Shown here: in pieces, positions 1 to 8,077 of the stretch
Numbering within the stretch: the stretch's first letter is position 1
Layout: the number at the start of each line of letters is the position of its first letter
Assembly: GCF_013466605.1 (NCBI RefSeq)
Contig: NZ_CP059162.1
Location: 5,580,001-5,644,000, forward strand
Direction: 5' to 3'
DNA: 64,000 bases
From: Pseudomonas chlororaphis subsp. aurantiaca
GTDB lineage: Bacteria; Pseudomonadota; Gammaproteobacteria; Pseudomonadales; Pseudomonadaceae
Position numbers and translations under genes: made by a program
Notes under the pieces: model-generated
What the model saw: only the letters and a program-made list of their open reading frames with translations
Database searches by the model: none
What the model was told of the DNA's origin: nothing

Positions 1-803
1 TCGACGTGGTAGTTGATGTTGGCCCACAGCAGGCCGATCAGCCGGTCGCTGACGGTCACGGTGTTCTTCGCCAGGTCCAGGCGCTGCGGGTCGCCAACCT
101 CCAGGGTAGCCATCGGGAAGTGCTCGTAGCCCCGGGAAATCGGGTTGATCACCAGCGCCAGCAACAGCAGCGGCACGATGAAGATCAGCACGAATTGCAA
201 CATCAGCCCCTGGCTGTAGCACCAGGCGCCGATCGCCGCCATCGACAGCAGATTGAACGCCAGCTCGCGCAGCACCCGGTTGCGCACCGCCTTGCCGTAG
301 CGCACCAGGGAGAAGTAGATGAAGCGCGGCACGAACACGGCGATGCGCAGGAACATCCACTTCACCCCGCCGGTGTAGTTCCAGTCGTCGGGGTCCTTGT
401 CCGGATCGCCCAGGTAGCGGTGATGGTACTTGTGGCATTCGGTGAAGGAGGAAAACGGAAACACGATGAACCAGGCCATGAAGCGCCCGCCCCACAGGTT
501 CAGCGCCGCCGAACGAAAGCCGCTGGCATGCCCGCAATCGTGTTGCAGCACGGTGAAGGCATGCAGCTGGTTGCCCAGCACCAGCACCGCCAGCGCCAGC
601 GCCCAGGGGTTGTCGCCGAGCAGGATATACAGCGCCGCCGCGCACCAGACCAGCACGTGCAGCAACGACCAGAGCACGAACTTCAGTGGTTGCGGCTGCA
701 TCAGTGCCTGCAACTGGGCCTGGCGCTCGCGGTCGACCCGCAGTTCGGCGCGCTTGGCCAACCGCAACTCGTCTTCGGCGGCATGGTGGGTTGAATGACT
801 CAT
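1..803 (-). CDS. Membrane fatty acid desaturase, 3' end cut by the window
   Basis: Open frame on the minus strand from ATG at 803 running off the left edge; about 267 residues are visible. Histidine boxes are HDCGH (about residues 88-92) and HKYHH (124-128), and the frame leaves the window inside a NYHVE stretch, the usual beginning of the third box. Hydrophobic segments lie around residues 40-80, 105-120 and 190-220. These are hallmarks of the di-iron membrane desaturase/acetylenase superfamily acting on acyl-ACP or acyl-lipid. An AGAGGAAG ribosome site precedes the ATG. It lies 26 bp after the reductase gene in the same direction, so it is probably the next gene of the operon. Desaturase versus acetylenase or hydroxylase cannot be told from sequence alone. 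Confidence 0.88.
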   Translation of the reverse strand, partial: MSHSTHHAAEDELRLAKRAELRVDRERQAQLQALMQPQPLKFVLWSLLHVLVWCAAALYILLGDNPWALALAVLVLGNQLHAFTVLQHDCGHASGFRSAALNLWGGRFMAWFIVFPFSSFTECHKYHHRYLGDPDKDPDDWNYTGGVKWMFLRIAVFVPRFIYFSLVRYGKAVRNRVLRELAFNLLSMAAIGAWCYSQGLMLQFVLIFIVPLLLLALVINPISRGYEHFPMATLEVGDPQRLDLAKNTVTVSDRLIGLLWANINYHV

Positions 804-829
804 GAATTGACCTTCCTCTGTCTGTATCG

Positions 830-1861
830 CTAATCGACTTGCAGGCGCAGGTCGTCCGTCAGTGGATAGCCCACGCACAACAGTGCCTGGCCTCGGTTCA
901 GTTCGTCCGCCGACAGCCCATGGTCCTCGCGCATGCGTACCTGCCCCGTCAACCGGGTGCAGACGCAGGCGGTGCAGAAACCGCTGCGGCAGGAAAACGG
1001 CGGCTGCACGCCGCTGGCCAGGGCCGCATCGAGCAGGGTCTGGCCTGGGGCAACGGTGAAGTTGAACGTCTGGCCCTGCATCAGCAGCTCCACGCGTTTT
1101 TCCGTCTCGCCGCTGGCCACTGGCGCCTTGGCCGGGGTGAAACGTTCCTGGTGCACGTTTTCCGGGGCAATGCCCAGGGCCTCCAGGGCAGCGGTCACCT
1201 CGTCCATCATGCCGCTGGGGCCGCAGCTGTAGTATTCGCGGGCCTGCGGGCCGGGCAGCGCGCCGAGAATGTCCATCACCCGCTCCCGGGTCAGGCGCCC
1301 TTCGTGGGCCCCCGGGGTGTCTGGCCGCGACAGCACATGCACCAGTTGCAAACGCTCGCCGAAGGTCTGCCGCAACTGGTCGAGCTTGTCGCGGAAGATC
1401 ACCGACTCCCGATTGCGGTTGCCGTAGATCAGCGACACCTGCGAGTCCGGCTCGAAGTGCAGCGCCGACTTGAGGATCGAGAAGATCGGCGTGATCCCGC
1501 TGCCCGCCGCCAGCAGCACCAGGTGCCGGCCCCTGCCCGGCTGCGGGGCGAAGGTGAAGCGGCCGTGGGTGCCGAGGGTCTGCACCGCGTCGCCGGCGCT
1601 CAACTCCTGCACCAGGCGGTTGGAGACCTTGCCGCCGGCCACTCGCTTGACGGTGATCGACAGGGTCTTGTCCAGCCCCGGCGTGCTGCTGATGGAATAG
1701 GCGCGGCAGCCCTTGGCGCCGTCGACGTCGACCTCCAGGGTCAGGTACTGCCCGGCGCTGTAGCGAACTTTGCGCAGCAGCGGCTGCTTGAGGTGAATGG
1801 TCACCGCGTCGTCGGTTTCCCGTTCGATGGCGGCGACTTTCAAGGTCAGGGGACGGTTCAT
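830..1861 (-). CDS. Ferredoxin-NADP reductase-like electron donor with C-terminal 2Fe-2S domain
   Basis: 343 aa. Order of domains: FAD-binding barrel with RAYSIS (residues 53-58), NAD(P)-binding domain with GSGITP near 120, then a plant-type [2Fe-2S] ferredoxin domain with cysteines 291, 296, 299 and 329. This PaaE/HmpX-like layout passes electrons from NAD(P)H through FAD to an iron-sulfur centre and on to a di-iron oxygenase. Its ATG overlaps the stop of the upstream desaturase gene by 4 bp (ATGA), and another desaturase follows, so it most likely powers the desaturases of this cluster. The electron-donor role is inferred from family and context. Confidence 0.88.
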   Translation of the reverse strand: MNRPLTLKVAAIERETDDAVTIHLKQPLLRKVRYSAGQYLTLEVDVDGAKGCRAYSISSTPGLDKTLSITVKRVAGGKVSNRLVQELSAGDAVQTLGTHGRFTFAPQPGRGRHLVLLAAGSGITPIFSILKSALHFEPDSQVSLIYGNRNRESVIFRDKLDQLRQTFGERLQLVHVLSRPDTPGAHEGRLTRERVMDILGALPGPQAREYYSCGPSGMMDEVTAALEALGIAPENVHQERFTPAKAPVASGETEKRVELLMQGQTFNFTVAPGQTLLDAALASGVQPPFSCRSGFCTACVCTRLTGQVRMREDHGLSADELNRGQALLCVGYPLTDDLRLQVD

Positions 1862-3162
1862 GGCTGGCCCAGGGCGCTGTGCGCAGGTGTGGGTTCGTGG
1901 GCGTCGTGCGGTGTGCCGAGGCGCCGTCGATGGGCGTGCTCATGGGCCGCGATGGGCGCCGGCAGCACCCGGTATTGCAGCAGGCGGACTTTCTCTGCGT
2001 GGTCCAGCGGTTGCCACCAGTCCAGCTTGTCTGCCAGCGCATCGAAGCGGCGCAGCATCAGCAGCACGAACAGGCCGAACACGCTGAGGTCGCGAAACAC
2101 CATGGAACCTGCGGCCGCCAGTTCCGGCTTGAGCCGCTCGAACAGCGCCGGGCTCTCCGACCAGTGGCCGACGGCCCAGTGATGGTGGCAGGCGTGGTAA
2201 CCCTCGTTGAGGATATTCACCGGCGTTTCCAGCAGGGTCACGGTGTTGTACATCCAGTCCCTGGGGTCTTCCTGGCCGCCGTAGAAGGCGTGCTGGCTCC
2301 AGTGGATGACGCCCATCAGGAAGTTGCTCGCGCACCAGGGCACCAGCATGTAGAACACGGCGATCGGCAGGCTGTAGAACGCCAGCGCGACGAACAGCCC
2401 GCCATGCACCAGGTTGCCCATGACCATGGCCCGGGCCTGGCTGCGCTTGTGCTTGCTCTTGAAGTACAGCCAGGGTGAAACCATGAACTGCTGGTACATC
2501 ACCTCGCGCACCATGTACACGGCGAAATCCCAGGCGCTGGCATGGTCGTAGCGCGCCGTGGCGTAGACGTCCAGCGGCCCGGCGTTCTCCCGGTGATGCT
2601 GTTGCAAATGCGCCGCCGCATGGGGAATCAGGCCCATGGGAATGGCGAAGAACATGTACAGGAAGGAGTTGCCGACCCAGCGATCCAGCAGGCTCGAGCG
2701 CTTGAAGATGCCACCGGGCACGTGGCCTTCCTGATGCATGGCGCTGAAGGAGCGGACAAAGCCGCGAATGTTCGGGCCATAGACGAAGGCGTAGAACAGC
2801 AGCACCAGCAGCCAGGAGATTTCCTTGAGCCACAGCTGGGCGATAAACACCGGCCCGGCGGTCAGGCCCAGGCTGATGGCGGCGGCCAGGATCGGCTCGT
2901 CCCGCGGGTCCTTGAGCAAGCGGTCGGCCAGTGGCTGCAACAAGCGGTGATAGCTCGTCACCAGCCAGCCGCCCAGGGCCTTCATTCCCGGCAGCCACGA
3001 CAACATCCGGCGCCCGGCCTGCAAGGTGCACGACAGGGCCAGAATCACAACGATGGCCGCGGTGTTGAACACCAGCAGCAGACTGAACAGCGGAACAGCC
3101 AGGCAGTGAAACCCGCGACCGACATTGGCCGGGCGCGGCGGATAGAGAAAATCGCTACTCAT
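1858..3162 (-). CDS. Membrane di-iron fatty acid desaturase/hydroxylase-like protein
   Basis: 434 aa with several hydrophobic segments (about 20-45, 90-128, 165-180, 245-285). Histidine clusters typical of membrane di-iron enzymes: HQEGH (143-147), HAAAHLQQHH (181-190), HWSQH (287-291) and HACHHH (323-328). The histidine spacing differs from the other two desaturases of the window, so the three are not recent duplicates and may act at different chain positions or on different bond orders. Start ATG at 3162 is preceded by GGAG. It is translationally coupled to the reductase gene downstream. Substrate and product cannot be read from the sequence; a hydroxylase or acetylenase activity is possible. 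Confidence 0.82.
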   Translation of the reverse strand: MSSDFLYPPRPANVGRGFHCLAVPLFSLLLVFNTAAIVVILALSCTLQAGRRMLSWLPGMKALGGWLVTSYHRLLQPLADRLLKDPRDEPILAAAISLGLTAGPVFIAQLWLKEISWLLVLLFYAFVYGPNIRGFVRSFSAMHQEGHVPGGIFKRSSLLDRWVGNSFLYMFFAIPMGLIPHAAAHLQQHHRENAGPLDVYATARYDHASAWDFAVYMVREVMYQQFMVSPWLYFKSKHKRSQARAMVMGNLVHGGLFVALAFYSLPIAVFYMLVPWCASNFLMGVIHWSQHAFYGGQEDPRDWMYNTVTLLETPVNILNEGYHACHHHWAVGHWSESPALFERLKPELAAAGSMVFRDLSVFGLFVLLMLRRFDALADKLDWWQPLDHAEKVRLLQYRVLPAPIAAHEHAHRRRLGTPHDAHEPTPAHSALGQP

Positions 3163-3241
3163 GCTTCTACTCCATTAGGCATGTTGCCGAGGCCGGAGCG
3201 ACGCCAGGGGCGCCACAGCTCCGGCTGCGGTAGCAGGCGAA

Positions 3242-4378
3242 TCAGGCGCTGTAGGACTCGCGCAGGAACTGCGCCAGCAACGGCGTGGCGGCGCCGCGGG
3301 AGATCGGGTGGAAGCAGATCGCCCGGGAGGCCGCCAGCAGATAGGCCACTTCGTCGGAGGCGATGAAAGCCATGCCGCCCAGCAGCTCGACGCTGAGGTT
3401 GGTCGAACGCTCGATCGCCGCCTGCACCAGGAAGCGCGTGCACAGCGCCTTGTGGTAGGTGTTCATCGGCGCATCCTGTTGCGCCTGCAATTCGCCGGCG
3501 GTGCCGAGCAGCGCCTGATGGGCACCCTCCAGTTCGATGCACAGCAGCGCCAGTTGCGCGGGGTCGGCGAAAGCTTTTCGCAGCAACCGATCGACCAGGG
3601 CCGAGGCCACGCCCAGGTAGCTGCCGCCGACCATCAGCTGGAACCAGCTCAGGCCGTTGAGCGAGGTTTCCATGGCGGTGGCGGCCACCTCTTCGCTGTC
3701 GGCGCCGTCGGCCAGCAGCATGCGCTCGCTGGGCACGAACACGCCGTTGAACACCAGTTCGTTGCTGTCGGTGGCGCGCAGCACCGTGGCGTTCCAGAAG
3801 GGTTCGCGGGTGACCGTGCTGCCATCGGCGAAGACCACGGCAAAGCCCTGGCTGACGCAGCCTCCGTCCTGCTCACAAGCGACACCGACCACGATCACAT
3901 CCATGTGGTGGCTCATGGTGCAGGGCTTCTTGCTGCCGTCGAGGACGAAACCGCCCTCCACCGGCCGCGCCTTGACGCTGCGGTTGAAGATCTCCGAGCC
4001 CGGCTTGCCCTCGGCGAAGGCCGAGGCGATCAGCAGCTGGTTCTGGGTGATGCCCCACAGCAGTTCTTCCGCCGCCGGGATCAACCCGCCCAGTTGCACG
4101 ATGGTGGCGATGGTGTGGTGGTGCATGGTCATCATCACCGCCAGGGACGGGCACAGCGAACCGATGGCCCGCAGGATCTCCACGGTTTCCTCCGGCGAGG
4201 CGCCGAGGCCGCCGTAGGTCTCGGGGATGATCAGGCCGGCGGCGCGATAGTCGCGAAACAGCCCGCAGAGCACGGCCGGGTCGGCCTGTTCCAGGGCCAT
4301 CAGGCCACGCTCCCGGAGGGCGGCGAGCAGGCCCGGCAGGTACTTCTCGGTGGCGTTGCGGGCGTTGTGCATCGACAT
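3242..4378 (-). CDS. Acyl-CoA dehydrogenase-like flavoprotein acting in the fatty-amine cluster
   Basis: 378 aa, the normal length of the acyl-CoA dehydrogenase family. The N-terminal helical domain contains IPETYGGLGAS (about residues 51-61); the middle beta domain has the substrate/flavin segment around SKKPCTMSHHMD; a C-terminal four-helix domain follows. The C-terminal catalytic Glu context of many family members (YEGT-like) is not apparent: the corresponding end reads HPISRGAATPLL, so the base may sit elsewhere, as in isovaleryl-CoA dehydrogenase, or be altered. In tambjamine biosynthesis a related enzyme (TamP) introduces a double bond into an ACP-bound acyl chain; the same role is inferred here from the neighbouring ACP and fusion enzyme. 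It starts 28 bp after the fusion gene. Confidence 0.82.
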   Translation of the reverse strand: MSMHNARNATEKYLPGLLAALRERGLMALEQADPAVLCGLFRDYRAAGLIIPETYGGLGASPEETVEILRAIGSLCPSLAVMMTMHHHTIATIVQLGGLIPAAEELLWGITQNQLLIASAFAEGKPGSEIFNRSVKARPVEGGFVLDGSKKPCTMSHHMDVIVVGVACEQDGGCVSQGFAVVFADGSTVTREPFWNATVLRATDSNELVFNGVFVPSERMLLADGADSEEVAATAMETSLNGLSWFQLMVGGSYLGVASALVDRLLRKAFADPAQLALLCIELEGAHQALLGTAGELQAQQDAPMNTYHKALCTRFLVQAAIERSTNLSVELLGGMAFIASDEVAYLLAASRAICFHPISRGAATPLLAQFLRESYSA

Positions 4379-4406
4379 GGTGTGGACTCCTTTCTCGTTG
4401 TCAGGG

Positions 4407-7019
4407 TTAACCGGCTTTTTCGATCAACTGCTCCACCGCGGGGGCGAAACCGAAGGCTCGGGCCAGGTCGAAGATCGCCTCGGCATCCTCCAGTGGAGGA
4501 CGCTTGCCGATGCTGTAGTCGCGCTGCAGGCCGGCCATGGTCAGGACCATGGTTTCGGCCAGGCAACTGAAGGTCACGCCCGTGGGCAGGCCGGTGAGGT
4601 TCTGTTGGCCGAAACGCTGGCTGCGGTCGGGCAGATGGATCAGGCCACCCTCGATCACCGTGACGTCCGGGCGCAGTGCCAGGGTGACGTGACCGATGTC
4701 CGGCGGCTGCGCGCAGTCGCAGATGATCGCGTTCTGATGCAGGACCAGCGGGTCGATAAAGGCCGAGCCGTTGGAGGTGGCCGAGAGCACGGTTTCCAGG
4801 CGCGGCAGCCAGCTCCCCAGGTCCGCGGTAATCACCAGCGGCGGCTGCACCTGCGGCTTGCCCTGGGCCAGGGCATCGATGCGGTCGAACAGTTCGCGCA
4901 ACTGCTCCTCGTCGCCGAGGTCGCGATCCAGCAGTTGCTCGACGCTGGCCAGGCTCGGCAGGAGCAGCACCAGGGTCTTGGCGATGCCGCTGCTATGGCC
5001 GCCCTGGATCTGCAGCAAGGCGTCGCGATACAGCTCGCCGGCCACCAGCCGCAGCTCGTCCATGGCGCCCCGATTGGCCCCATTGCCGAGCAGTACCAGG
5101 TGCTCGCAGAAACGCCCCAGGCGCAGGCTGGCCAGGCGGCCCACCGAACCGTAGGCGCCGATCACCCCGGTCAGGCGCTTGGCCAGCGGCGCGCCCCGAT
5201 TGGCGCAGGTGCTCAGCAGCGCATCGACACCGACCATGGCCGTCAGGCTGTTGCCGGTGGTGGTGTGGAACCGCTCGTTGATGACATCCATCCCGGCACT
5301 GGAAATCACCGAGGTGTAGGCCCCCAGCCCGACGAAATCCACCTCCAGCTCGGCGACGCTGTCCAGGTAGTTGCCCAGCAGCTTGCGCCGCTTGCCCAGG
5401 CTCAGGCGCATCAGGTCGCGCGGTTGCAGCAGGCTGCCGACCAGCCAGCCTTCGACGTAGTCGCCGGCATCGTTGTAGACCCGCCGGGCGTGATAGGACA
5501 CACCGGCATCGAGGTCGGGCTTGGCCCATTCGGAGAAGTCGTCGAGCCAGCCCTGCATGAAGGTTTTTTCCGCCGCCGACAGCCCCAGGCCGTCCACCAC
5601 GCTGTCGCCGTTGACGCTCTCGGCGGTGGTCGGGTGCAGCAGGAAGGCGAAGCGCCCCAGGCAGCGCCCGCTGCTGCGCGGCTTGCCGGGCACCACCCAG
5701 GGGCTCGGCACACCCCGTGGCCCGGCATAACCGTGGGCTTCGAGGATCAAGCGATGCTGCTGGTTGTGCACCACCAGTTCCGCCACCGCCTTGAGGCCTT
5801 CGAGCAGCAGGTCGATGTCGGCGCGTTCGATGCACAGCGGTGGCTGGATGCGCAGCACGTTGCCTTCGGTGAGGGTCGGCAGGCAGTACACGCCATGGCG
5901 GCTTTTCAGGTAGCCGCAGACGATCGGCACCAGGGCGCCGAAGGCGCTGGCCAGGGACAGGGTGTACAGGCGCTCGCCGCTCCAGCGGCGGAATTTCAGG
6001 CCGAGCATCAGGCCGCGGCCGTCGAGACTGTGGAACACCTCGGGATAGTCGCGCACCAGACGCGACAGCCCGGCGTGCAGGTAGGCGCCCTGCTGCGCCG
6101 CGTGCTTGAGCTGGGCGCCGTCGTTGGCCGTGAGCTGGTCGAGCACGGCCAGGCCGATGGCGGCGCTGAAGCCATTCACGGCGAAGGTGGAGCTGTGGTG
6201 CCGGTCGAAATCACGGCTCCAGCACTGCTCGCCGTAGATGCACGCGCCAATGGCCGCGACACCGCCGCCCAGGGCCTTGGCCAGCAGCACCACGTCCGGC
6301 TCCAGGCCGTGGGCGGTGGCGGCGAACAGCTCACCGGTGCGGCCCAGGCCGGTCTGGATTTCATCGAGGACAAACAGGGTGCCGTATTGGCGGCAGAGGT
6401 TCTGCGCCGCCAGCAGGTAGCCTGGCGGCGGGGTGATCATGCCCGCCTCGCCCTGCACCGCCTCGATGAAAAAGGCCGCGGCGCGGCGGGTTTTCAGTTG
6501 CTCCTCGAGGGCCTCCAGGTCGCCATAGGGCACATGGCTGAAACCCTCGGCGCGAATCTGGAACGGCTCGCGGTAAGTGGCCTTGCCGGTGACCCCGACC
6601 GCGCCCTGGGTCTTGCCGTGAAAGCCGGTCAGGGTGCCGATCACCAGTTCGCGCTGGGTCGCGGCGCGGCACAGCTTGATCGCCGCCTCGACGGTTTCCG
6701 CGCCGCTGGTGGTGAAGGTCACTTTCGAGTGGGTGCCCGGCGCCAGCTCGATCAGGCGCCGCGCCAGTTCTTCGGCGCCGGGGTTGATCAGCGGCTGGAC
6801 CAGCGAGGCCTGGCCACTGGCGAGGAATTTGTGGATCGCCTCGGTGATAGGCGCCGCGCCATAACCGAAGGGCACCGCCCCGAACTGGCCGACGAAATCG
6901 ATCAGAGTCCGGCCGCTGGCGGTTTCGATACGGGTGCCCTGGGCACGAACCACGGTCTCGTTGAGGCCGACGAATTCCAGCAGTTCCTGGCGGGTGATAT
7001 TGAGCAACGAGTCAGCCAT
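4407..7019 (-). CDS. Fused class III aminotransferase and acyl-ACP reductase (TamH-like), fatty amine forming
   Basis: 870 aa in two parts. Residues 1 to about 440 are a class III (omega) PLP aminotransferase with LDEIQTGLGRTG (218-229) and the PLP lysine in LLAKALGGG (K248). Residues about 450-870 match long-chain acyl-ACP/thioester reductases, with a GLGAYTS segment (564-570) and the nucleotide-binding GAYGSVG (621-627). Expected chemistry: NAD(P)H reduces the ACP thioester to the aldehyde, and the transaminase domain turns it into a primary amine. The same fusion is known from TamH of tambjamine biosynthesis. A strong GGAGGT site precedes ATG 7019, and the ACP gene ends 3 bp upstream. Domain assignment is firm; the amine product is inference. 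Confidence 0.85.
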   Translation of the reverse strand: MADSLLNITRQELLEFVGLNETVVRAQGTRIETASGRTLIDFVGQFGAVPFGYGAAPITEAIHKFLASGQASLVQPLINPGAEELARRLIELAPGTHSKVTFTTSGAETVEAAIKLCRAATQRELVIGTLTGFHGKTQGAVGVTGKATYREPFQIRAEGFSHVPYGDLEALEEQLKTRRAAAFFIEAVQGEAGMITPPPGYLLAAQNLCRQYGTLFVLDEIQTGLGRTGELFAATAHGLEPDVVLLAKALGGGVAAIGACIYGEQCWSRDFDRHHSSTFAVNGFSAAIGLAVLDQLTANDGAQLKHAAQQGAYLHAGLSRLVRDYPEVFHSLDGRGLMLGLKFRRWSGERLYTLSLASAFGALVPIVCGYLKSRHGVYCLPTLTEGNVLRIQPPLCIERADIDLLLEGLKAVAELVVHNQQHRLILEAHGYAGPRGVPSPWVVPGKPRSSGRCLGRFAFLLHPTTAESVNGDSVVDGLGLSAAEKTFMQGWLDDFSEWAKPDLDAGVSYHARRVYNDAGDYVEGWLVGSLLQPRDLMRLSLGKRRKLLGNYLDSVAELEVDFVGLGAYTSVISSAGMDVINERFHTTTGNSLTAMVGVDALLSTCANRGAPLAKRLTGVIGAYGSVGRLASLRLGRFCEHLVLLGNGANRGAMDELRLVAGELYRDALLQIQGGHSSGIAKTLVLLLPSLASVEQLLDRDLGDEEQLRELFDRIDALAQGKPQVQPPLVITADLGSWLPRLETVLSATSNGSAFIDPLVLHQNAIICDCAQPPDIGHVTLALRPDVTVIEGGLIHLPDRSQRFGQQNLTGLPTGVTFSCLAETMVLTMAGLQRDYSIGKRPPLEDAEAIFDLARAFGFAPAVEQLIEKAG

Positions 7020-7022
7020 GAC

Positions 7023-7289
7023 TTACCTCCCCACCGCGCCGAGCGCGCCCTGGTTGATGACGCCGTACAGGTGCTGGCTGACCTTGCTCACGGTGTCATG
7101 CAGGTAGGCCAGTTCCGGGTCCAGGGAGATGTCGAAACGGTCTTCGAACTCGGCGGACAGACCGACGATCAGCACCGAGTCGACGCCCATCTCATGGAAC
7201 GAGCGCTCGACGTCCAGCGACCCGGAATCGACTTCCAGCAGGCTGGCCAGGGTTTCGGTCACGGCAAAGGTTATTTCGTCTATGTGCAC
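7023..7289 (-). CDS. Acyl carrier protein
   Basis: 88 aa, acidic and helical, with the phosphopantetheine site MGVDSVL (Ser38). It begins with GTG at 7289, preceded by GGGAGG. First gene of the long minus-strand operon, directly ahead of the aminotransferase/reductase fusion. A discrete ACP beside a fatty acyl-AMP ligase is the standard loading pair in polyyne, jamaicamide and tambjamine pathways, where the acyl chain stays on the carrier during desaturation. The carrier identity is clear; partnership with the ligase at 8944-10785 is inferred from the cluster. Confidence 0.9.
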   Translation of the reverse strand: MHIDEITFAVTETLASLLEVDSGSLDVERSFHEMGVDSVLIVGLSAEFEDRFDISLDPELAYLHDTVSKVSQHLYGVINQGALGAVGR

Positions 7290-7471
7290 AGTCGCCTCCC
7301 AGCGTATTTCGCTTCCTTTGCATGGCCGTTGGCCCGCGCCACCCGTGGTGAAACCACGGGATCGACGCTTGGGCAGGCGTCATGATGCAAACGCGTTTTG
7401 AGTGTGGATGACCCACCGCGGCAGGCCATTTGCTACACCCCGATGCTCGGCGTCATTCCGGCTCAGCTCAA

Positions 7472-7487
7472 TACTCCGTAAGGAGTA
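7472..7487. promoter_or_regulatory. LuxR-box-like inverted repeat upstream of the ACP operon
   Basis: TACTCC-GTAA-GGAGTA: six-base arms that are perfect inverted repeats around four bases. It lies about 183 bp upstream of the ACP start codon. A one-mismatch copy occurs at 10897-10912 between the divergent ligase and amidase genes. The cluster encodes a LuxR-type regulator, so this is the best candidate for its operator. Assignment to that regulator is inference. Confidence 0.55.
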
Positions 7488-7498
7488 GCGCCCGGTTT

Positions 7499-7609
7499 TG
7501 TAGGCGCTGCCGCGGGCTGCAATAAGGTCCGCAAGATCTTCGGCGGTCTCCAAACCCTGCGCCCGCTTCGCGGTCGATCGCAGCCTCGCAGGCTCGGCAG
7601 CGGCTACAG
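7499..7609. repeat. REPIN-type intergenic repeat, copy 1
   Basis: Begins TGTAGGCGCTGCCG and ends CGGCAGCGGCTACAG, so the two ends can pair as an inverted repeat with a GC-rich middle. Related copies lie at 28732-28868, 30391-30507 and 31756-31872, always between genes. The middle stretch GCGCCCGCTTCGCGGTCGAT is shared with the copy at 31756. This matches the REP-doublet elements mobilised by RAYT transposases in the P. fluorescens group. Confidence 0.7.
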
Positions 7610-7619
7610 AGTTCAGCGC

Positions 7620-7790
7620 CGACCGGCAGGTCGCGCCCGGCTTTGGCTTTGGCTTTTGATCTTGATCCACCCGCCCCATCGCGAGGGAACCTGAGCGCAG
7701 CGAAGGCCGTACGCAGGGGCAAGCGTTTTTGGTTCCTTTTTAGGCGTTTGTAAAAAGGGACTCGCCGTAAGGGCGAAACCATAAGTGGCC
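7620..7790. repeat. Hairpin-rich intergenic block, probably a Pseudomonas repeat
   Basis: Non-coding stretch between the ACP and LuxR genes. Two hairpins are readable: CCTTTTT (7735-7741) with AAAAAGG (7752-7758), and TCGCC (7762-7766) with GGCGA (7772-7776). The sequence style is like dispersed elements of fluorescent pseudomonads and it abuts the 100-nt repeats that follow. It could end transcripts coming from luxR. The repeat family is from memory and not verified. Confidence 0.4.
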
Positions 7791-7890
7791 GTTACCACAG
7801 GAATGGATATGTACACCGTCCAAAAAATGCAGCGCCTGCACAGACGCAATCGCGGGCAATCGAACGTCGACCGGCCGCTCCTACAGAAGC
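7791..7890. repeat. 100-nt direct repeat, unit A
   Basis: Exactly 100 nt, aligned without length change to unit B at 7908-8007 and separated from it by 17 nt. Shared landmarks are GGAT(A/G)TGTACACC near the start, ATGCAGCGCC in the middle and CGACCGGCCGCTCCTACAGA at the end. The last 20 bases resemble the common Pseudomonas REP core. Confidence 0.8.
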
Positions 7891-7907
7891 CAGCAAACGT
7901 GTCCGCC

Positions 7908-8007
7908 ATGACCGCAGGAGTGGATGTGTACACCACCCCAAACATGCAGCGCCCAAACAGCCCCCATCACGGCCAATCGAACACCGACCGGCCGCTCCTA
8001 CAGAAGC
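7908..8007. repeat. 100-nt direct repeat, unit B
   Basis: Second copy of the 7791-7890 unit, same length, differing by scattered substitutions only. It lies 70 bp downstream of the stop codon of luxR, in the gap between the two minus-strand transcription blocks of the cluster. Confidence 0.8.
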
Positions 8008-8077
8008 GCAGGCGACGCCGAAGCACTGAACCTCGTCAGCACTGTGGGGTGGTTACTGGATGAAAGGCAGGCAGCAC

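Noticed and set aside
3168..3183. TACTCC-N4-GGCATG as a third LuxR-box-like site
   Set aside because: On the minus strand the GGAG is the ribosome site of the 3162 desaturase, and the right arm does not match.
4350..7385. 1011-codon open frame on the plus strand
   Set aside because: Antisense to the aminotransferase/reductase fusion; low-complexity Gln/His/Ala-rich translation typical of high-GC shadow frames.
7791..8007. CRISPR array
   Set aside because: Only two 100-nt units with a 17-nt gap, no short repeat/spacer alternation and no cas genes.
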